Source: Bacillota bacterium (GTDB lineage Bacteria; Bacillota; TC1). From it: a stretch of 43,526 nt of DNA. Position 1 is the first letter of the stretch. Each line of letters starts with the position of its first letter. The notes below the pieces were generated by a model. The model saw only the letters and a list, made by a program, of their open reading frames with translations, searched no databases and was not told the origin of the DNA. The stretch is taken from the NCBI GenBank assembly GCA_024635955.1, contig JAGXHX010000063.1:1-43526 (forward strand), in the 5' to 3' direction. Positions 38,043-43,526 of the stretch are shown here, one piece after another. Both the position numbers and the translations under genes were made by a program.

Positions 38043-40914
38043 ATTTTGTTAAATAATCATATATGTCTTCTCTAACAGTATTTTTTAATTTAAATTTAAT
38101 ATTAACAATAGGTAATATCTCATTCTTATTATTCTTAATAGTAATCTGTTTATGATGAATAGGTTCTAAAATACCAAGATAATAGAAATCAGTTCCTTCA
38201 CCATCTGCTTTTTTAATAAATAAATCTATCTTAATATTATTTTCTTTATAATTTAAGATCTGTTTAACATCTGGAGACTGCAAAGTCCTATTATTTTTAG
38301 ACATCCAACTAAAAATATTACGATCAATAAATTCATCTTCATATTTAATGCTCTCATCAATACTATGATCTTTTTCATAGGTTACAAATATTGGACAAGT
38401 ATCATGTTTTATTTTATATCCATAAACAACTGAACTTTCATCTTTATCCCAATTTAATAATTTACAAACATCTTTTCTTGAATATTTTTCATATAAAGAT
38501 AAATTGGTTTCATAGTATCTGGTTGAATAGTTGTCTATGTATTCCATCTTTGAATATTCTAGTAAATCTTCAATAATTTTAATAAAAACTAAATTTATAC
38601 AATTTTCAAATAATTCTGACCTTTTTATTATTCCATTATTATAATTTAATAAATCAACATTATAATATTTTTTTAAATCAACCTTGGTAAAAAACTTACC
38701 GTTCAAAATATTGACTGAAGATAATAATCCTTTTTCATCTTGAATAATATTATATTCTTTCAAAATTCTATTAATTTCTTCACCACTGATTTTATCATTA
38801 TATAATAATTCATTTATAATAATAATTTCATGTAACCTTTTACCATTAGATAATTCTGATGAAATAAACTCTAATATCTTCTGTTGCTTTTGGTTTAAAT
38901 TTATATCATAATCTTTATCAATCTTTTTTAGAAAATTATAATAACTTTTTGAATTACTAATTATTAATTGAGGATCTATAGAGCCATATTGATAAAAATT
39001 TACTAAACTAGGTATTTTATTTAATTTAATTTTTAACGTTGTATACTCTTCCTTTAATAATTTCAATGTAGAAAAATTAGTATTATTAATAGATTCAAAT
39101 ATCCTTTTTTGAGATATTTTATCAAACATAATGGTGGAAGAACCTGGAATAACAGAATTACCTTCCATAACAAACCTTCTGATCGTATCCTTATTAAATG
39201 TTCTATCACCAGAAAGTGCCACTGGAATCAGAAAATTTTTTTGATAATTTCCAATGAAATCAATTATAACTAAAAATTCTTTCTCAAAGTTTTTTCTTAA
39301 TCCTCTTCCAAGTTGTTGTATAAATATTACTGACGATTCAGTCGGTCTTAACATAATTATTTGATTAATTTTAGGAATATCTACTCCTTCATTAAAAATA
39401 TCAACAGTAAATATATAATCTAATTTATTTTCTAGTTTGTCTTGTTCTAGTCTACTAATTGCATACTCTCTTTCTTCTTGAGAATTTGAGCCTGACAATG
39501 CAAGAGTATTAAAACCCTGTTTATTAAAAATGTCAGATAAATCTTTTGCTTCTTCATTTTTACTACAAAAGACTAATCCTTTTACTCTAGAACCAGAATA
39601 GCCATAATAATTAATCTTTTCTACAATATTTTTAACTCTTTCAAATGAAATTAATTTACTAAAATTTGTATTATCATCTAATACATTACCATCAACTGTA
39701 ATTTCTGAAACACCAAAATAATGGAAAGGACATAACATATCCTCTTCTAATGCTTTTTGCAATCTAATTTCATAAGCAATATTATAATCAAATAATTGAT
39801 AAATATTAAAATCATCATTTCTATCAGGTGTTGCTGTCATACCTAGCAAAAATTCTGGATCAAAGTAATCAATTATTTTCCTGTAACTTTCAGCACCAGC
39901 TCGATGTACTTCATCAATAATGATATAGTCAAATTGATTTTTAGAAAATTTATGTAGAATATGATCTTTTGATAATGTTTGCATTGTAGAAAACACAAAA
40001 TCAGAATCAAAACTTTTTGAATTACCTGATAGAATTCCCATGCTCCTTAAATTACCAAATATGTTTTTAAAACTATTCATTGCATTCTTAGCAATCTGTT
40101 CTCTATGAACGATAAAAAGCAATCTTTTCGGATTAAAAGCTTTAACGTCAAATGCTGATAAATATGTTTTTCCTGTACCTGTAGCTGAAATCAGCAAACC
40201 TTTAGAGACTTCATGACTTCTTAATTCTATAAGACTTTGTAAAGCTTCTATTTGCATTAGATTTGGCTGTATATCTATTGTCTCAATAATATTTGCATAT
40301 TCTTTTATCTTGTATTGAACAATTTTATTATAATGTTTTTCATATTCATTTATCCAATCATTATTTAAAATTGAAGCCTTCTCCCAAATCTCATTATATT
40401 CATTTAAAGTCTCGACTAATAATTCACCATCAACTAATGATGTTACTTTCAAATTCCATTCTTCATTTTTTGTTAATGCTTCTTGAGTCAGATTTGAACT
40501 ACCTATTATCAATGTATATAAATCTTTATGTTTAAAAATATAACCTTTAGCATGAAAATTCCCAGAATCGAAAACTTTTACTTCTATATTTTTAAAATCT
40601 AATAATCTTCTTAATGCTTTAGGTTCGTTAAAATTAAGATAGTTTGTAGTTATAATCTTACCTTTTATGCCTTTATCTTCTAATTCTTTTAAAATATTCA
40701 ATAATATATTTAAACCACTATTAGTTATAAATGCTATAGAAAAATAAAATTCTTCACAGTTCTCTAGTTCCTTGATTAAATAATTAATTACTTTAGATCC
40801 CTTTTTATAATTATTAACTAAAAGTTTTGGTCTATAATCTTCTAAGGATTCTAAATTGAAATTTATAAAACTTGTTGCTATCGATTGTGACAATTCTTCA
40901 ATAATATTAACCAT
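38041..40914 (-). CDS. PLD-like nuclease domain - SF2 DEAD/DEAH helicase - DUF3427-type protein
   Basis: FHAKGYIFKHKDLYTLIIGSSNLTQEAL (single HKD), SATGTGKTYLSAF Walker A, IIDEVHRAGAES, FIQQLGRGLRK, long C-terminal region. Confidence 0.9.
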   Translation of the reverse strand: MVNIIEELSQSIATSFINFNLESLEDYRPKLLVNNYKKGSKVINYLIKELENCEEFYFSIAFITNSGLNILLNILKELEDKGIKGKIITTNYLNFNEPKALRRLLDFKNIEVKVFDSGNFHAKGYIFKHKDLYTLIIGSSNLTQEALTKNEEWNLKVTSLVDGELLVETLNEYNEIWEKASILNNDWINEYEKHYNKIVQYKIKEYANIIETIDIQPNLMQIEALQSLIELRSHEVSKGLLISATGTGKTYLSAFDVKAFNPKRLLFIVHREQIAKNAMNSFKNIFGNLRSMGILSGNSKSFDSDFVFSTMQTLSKDHILHKFSKNQFDYIIIDEVHRAGAESYRKIIDYFDPEFLLGMTATPDRNDDFNIYQLFDYNIAYEIRLQKALEEDMLCPFHYFGVSEITVDGNVLDDNTNFSKLISFERVKNIVEKINYYGYSGSRVKGLVFCSKNEEAKDLSDIFNKQGFNTLALSGSNSQEEREYAISRLEQDKLENKLDYIFTVDIFNEGVDIPKINQIIMLRPTESSVIFIQQLGRGLRKNFEKEFLVIIDFIGNYQKNFLIPVALSGDRTFNKDTIRRFVMEGNSVIPGSSTIMFDKISQKRIFESINNTNFSTLKLLKEEYTTLKIKLNKIPSLVNFYQYGSIDPQLIISNSKSYYNFLKKIDKDYDINLNQKQQKILEFISSELSNGKRLHEIIIINELLYNDKISGEEINRILKEYNIIQDEKGLLSSVNILNGKFFTKVDLKKYYNVDLLNYNNGIIKRSELFENCINLVFIKIIEDLLEYSKMEYIDNYSTRYYETNLSLYEKYSRKDVCKLLNWDKDESSVVYGYKIKHDTCPIFVTYEKDHSIDESIKYEDEFIDRNIFSWMSKNNRTLQSPDVKQILNYKENNIKIDLFIKKADGEGTDFYYLGILEPIHHKQITIKNNKNEILPIVNIKFKLKNTVREDIYDYLTK

Positions 40915-41042
40915 AATTCACCAGCTCCTAATCAATAATAAGTATAACAAATTCTATACAAAATAATAATAGATAATTTACGCAATGTAAAAAAGGTAGT
41001 ATCTTAAACTTACTTAGAGAATATAATTAGTCTCTAAAATAA

Positions 41043-41068
41043 AAGACCCTGGTACAAACCAGGATCTT
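41043..41068 (-). terminator. Intrinsic terminator
   Basis: aagaccctggt-acaa-accaggatctt. Confidence 0.75.
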
Positions 41069-41091
41069 CATAAATACATATACTAATCTAA

Positions 41092-41325
41092 CTACACTTC
41101 CAAAACTTGCTTAATCTCTGCAATACTAGGAACCTTACCCATAAAGAAAACCTTCTCATCAATAACAACCCCAGGAGTACTAATAACCCCATAAGCCATA
41201 ATAGAAGGAAGATCCTCAACCTTAATAACCTCAGCTTCCATGTCAAGCTCCTTCAATGCAGTATTCACATTATTATAAACAGTAGTACACTTCTTACAAC
41301 CAGTACCTAATATCTTAATAATCAA
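41092..41325 (-). CDS. small thioredoxin-family (glutaredoxin-like) protein, copy 1
   Basis: IIKILGTGCKKCTTVYNNVNTALKELDMEAEVIKVEDLPSIMAYGVISTPGVVIDEKVFFMGKVPS; SD ggagg precedes a TTG start. Confidence 0.9.
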   Translation of the reverse strand: MIIKILGTGCKKCTTVYNNVNTALKELDMEAEVIKVEDLPSIMAYGVISTPGVVIDEKVFFMGKVPSIAEIKQVLEV

Positions 41326-41482
41326 AACAATAACCTCCAATACAAACTTTTTTTATTTTCACCCATATATTATTTATCAATATTTAAACCTATTCATGTA
41401 TATACCTACTTTACCATAAATCAATAAATAAATAACCAATAATATATCAACTCCAACAACACTAAAGATTGAAAAGATTAAA

Positions 41483-42657
41483 TCATTTTCTTAAAACCAA
41501 CCTTTCACCAAAACTCTTCTTAATTAGTATTGCAAAAATTATTAAAATGAAAAGTCCAACTCCATAGATCGTAAACAACCTTTCAAAACTATATGCTATA
41601 ACAATTCTTCCACCAATGGCAGTTCCAATTCCTCCACCAACCATGAAGCTGAAAGCCACAAGGGCCATTGCAATACCCCTTGCTTTTACTGCAAACTCTG
41701 TAGCTATAGTTAGTAAAGTTGAATGAGCAAGCATAAATCCAAAACCCATGAATCCCACAGCAACAATTACTACCATTAGAGAACCTCCCATAGTGAATAG
41801 CAATAAATCAGCCAGAAACGCAAAACTAAAACCTATAATAGCTGTTTTTTTGTTCCCTATCTTAGCTGATATTTTCCCTGATACTCTACCTGCTAACAGA
41901 GCCATTATTCCAAAGGCGGTCATTACCATTCCTATTTGAAAATAATTTAGATCAAATATTTTTTAATAAACCCTCCGAGAAATGAAAAAGAACCTATTAT
42001 GAATATACCCTCAAATAAAATTAAAGTATAAATAATAACACTAGAAGGATTCTTCAATATCCTTATATAAGACGGAAGCATCTTAGTTTCCTTATTCTTA
42101 GTAGATGGTATATTTTTACCAATAGTAAACAATAATATTGAAGAAATAACCGCAAGTATTGCATAAACAGCAAATACTCCCCTCCAATTTAGAAAATATG
42201 CAATTGATCCACCAATTGCCATACTAAGTCCCTGTCCAAGAAAAGATATACCCATAAAAGAACCTATAGCAGCTTGTCTTTCCTCCATAGGAAAAATATC
42301 TCCAATAAGTGCAAGAGAAACCGGCATTATGGCAGCAGCAAACATTCCTGTAATTGCCCTATACACAGTTAAATCCGGAATACCTACTGCTATGGCACAA
42401 AGACCAGTAGCAATGGTAAACATAGAAATTGAAAAAGTAATAACCTGCCTCTTACCAAAACGCTCTGCAAGAAAACCATACAGAATTTGAAACAACCCAA
42501 AAGGTATCATATATGCAGTAATAATAATCGCCGCCGATGCAACATTAACATTCAAATTTTGCGCAATTGAAGGCAGAATAGGTGCAACCACCCAATTATC
42601 AGCCATTGCCACAAACCCTGCAAATCCAAGTATTAGTATAATTTTCTTCTTATCCAT
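41483..42657 (-). pseudogene. MFS transporter interrupted by a frameshift
   Basis: ORFs 41947..42657 (ends GGFIKKYLI*) and 41483..41929 join as GGFIKK[I]FDLNYFQIGMVMTAFGIMAL after a 1-nt correction in an A-run. Confidence 0.88.
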
Positions 42658-42711
42658 AAGCCCTATCCCCTTTTATCCTAATTATTTAGATAATAAACTT
42701 CACCCAATCCT

Positions 42712-42945
42712 TTATACTTTCAAAATATCCTTAATTTCAGCAATACTAGGAACCTTACCCATAAAGACAACCTTCTCATCAACAACCAACCCAGGAGTAC
42801 TCATAACCCCATAAGCCATAATAGTAGGAAGATCCTCAACCTTAATAACCTCTGCCTCCATGTCAAGCTCCTTCAATGCAATATTCACATTACTTTGTGT
42901 AGTAACGCATTTTTTACAACCAGTACCTAATATCTTAATAACCAT
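42712..42945 (-). CDS. small thioredoxin-family (glutaredoxin-like) protein, copy 2
   Basis: VIKILGTGCKKCVTTQSNVNIALKELDMEAEVIKVEDLPTIMAYGVMSTPGLVVDEKVVFMGKVPS; SD ggagg before ATG. Confidence 0.9.
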   Translation of the reverse strand: MVIKILGTGCKKCVTTQSNVNIALKELDMEAEVIKVEDLPTIMAYGVMSTPGLVVDEKVVFMGKVPSIAEIKDILKV

Positions 42946-42989
42946 TATTATATCCTCCAATACAAACTCTAATTTATTTTAATCATTAT

Positions 42990-43526
42990 TTAAACAAACA
43001 AAAAGGCAAAACCATTAAACAAATAACCAATCAGGAATATACCTACGGCAACAATACCAAAAAACATAATTAGAAGGGGAGTCTTAACAACCTTCTTCAA
43101 CAATACCATAGAAGGAAGACTAAGAGCAGTAACACCCATCATAAACGCCAACACAGTACCAATACCTACACCCTTAACAACCAAAGCCTCAGCAATAGGC
43201 AAAGTACCAAAAATATCAGCATACATAGGAATACCAACAACCCCAGCAACCAAGACAGAATACCACTTATCCTGACCAAGTACAGCCAATATCCACTCTT
43301 GAGGAATCCAATTATGAATAGCAGCCCCAATACCAACACCAATCAATATATATAACCAAACCCTCTTTACAATATCAACAACCTGCTCTTTACCAAAAAT
43401 CAACCTATCCTTCCAAGACGTCTTAGTCTCAACCAAATCCACCTTAGGACCATTATTATAAACAAAACCCTCAACATACTTTTCCATCTTCGATTTATCA
43501 ATAACAGTACCACCAATAACAGCCAA
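42990..43526 (-). CDS. YraQ/DUF318-type permease, 5' end outside window
   Basis: VKRVWLYILIGVGIGAAIHNWIPQEWI, GIPMYADIFGTLPIAEALVVKGVGIGTVLAFMMGVTALSLPSMVLLKKVV; frame open to the window end (TTG at edge is not a confirmed start). Confidence 0.88.
   Translation of the reverse strand: MAVIGGTVIDKSKMEKYVEGFVYNNGPKVDLVETKTSWKDRLIFGKEQVVDIVKRVWLYILIGVGIGAAIHNWIPQEWILAVLGQDKWYSVLVAGVVGIPMYADIFGTLPIAEALVVKGVGIGTVLAFMMGVTALSLPSMVLLKKVVKTPLLIMFFGIVAVGIFLIGYLFNGFAFLFV

Noticed and set aside
1-43526. CRISPR arrays, rRNA, transposases or integrases
   Set aside because: None seen: no regularly spaced repeats, no rRNA motifs and no recombinase or transposase proteins in the ORF list.

Overview
Low-GC Firmicutes-like window (a Clostridia/Tissierellia-type host is an inference from protein content), mostly densely packed genes on the minus strand. 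Contents, left to right: (1) a visibly more GC-rich block (1-3.6 kb) with a 5'-truncated class I fructose-bisphosphate aldolase, ManA, a HAD-type eukaryotic-like phosphomannomutase and a GH130 mannoside phosphorylase, followed by a short C-terminal remnant of a P-type H+-ATPase and a tRNA-Leu(GAG) whose 3' end faces the block; (2) a PPi-type phosphofructokinase, a frameshifted ABC exporter, and housekeeping genes (rimI, tsaB, tsaE, amidohydrolase, alr, nnr, acpS, YgjP-like, MATE, CCA-adding enzyme, trx, rhodanese, Crp/Fnr, D-aminoacylase, gatD/murT, degV); (3) a translationally coupled envelope cluster (LRR protein, CmpB-like membrane protein, bactofilin-like polymer-forming protein); (4) accessory genes including a complete lactococcin-972-type bacteriocin/ABC locus preceded by a small Xre regulator, a truncated Fur-like winged-helix protein and two nearly identical palindromes that look like operators; (5) prohibitin-like, DUF4405-like and EF-G-like genes; (6) a convergent NUDIX / PLD-SF2 helicase-DUF3427 pair, a possible defence module; (7) a CKKC thioredoxin duplication flanking a frameshifted MFS gene, next to a YraQ-type permease. 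The best candidates for undescribed systems are the triose-P-to-beta-mannan route in the foreign-looking block, the bacteriocin locus with its Xre/Fur-like regulatory pair, and the NUDIX/helicase pair. All assignments come from reading the sequence by eye; no database search was run.
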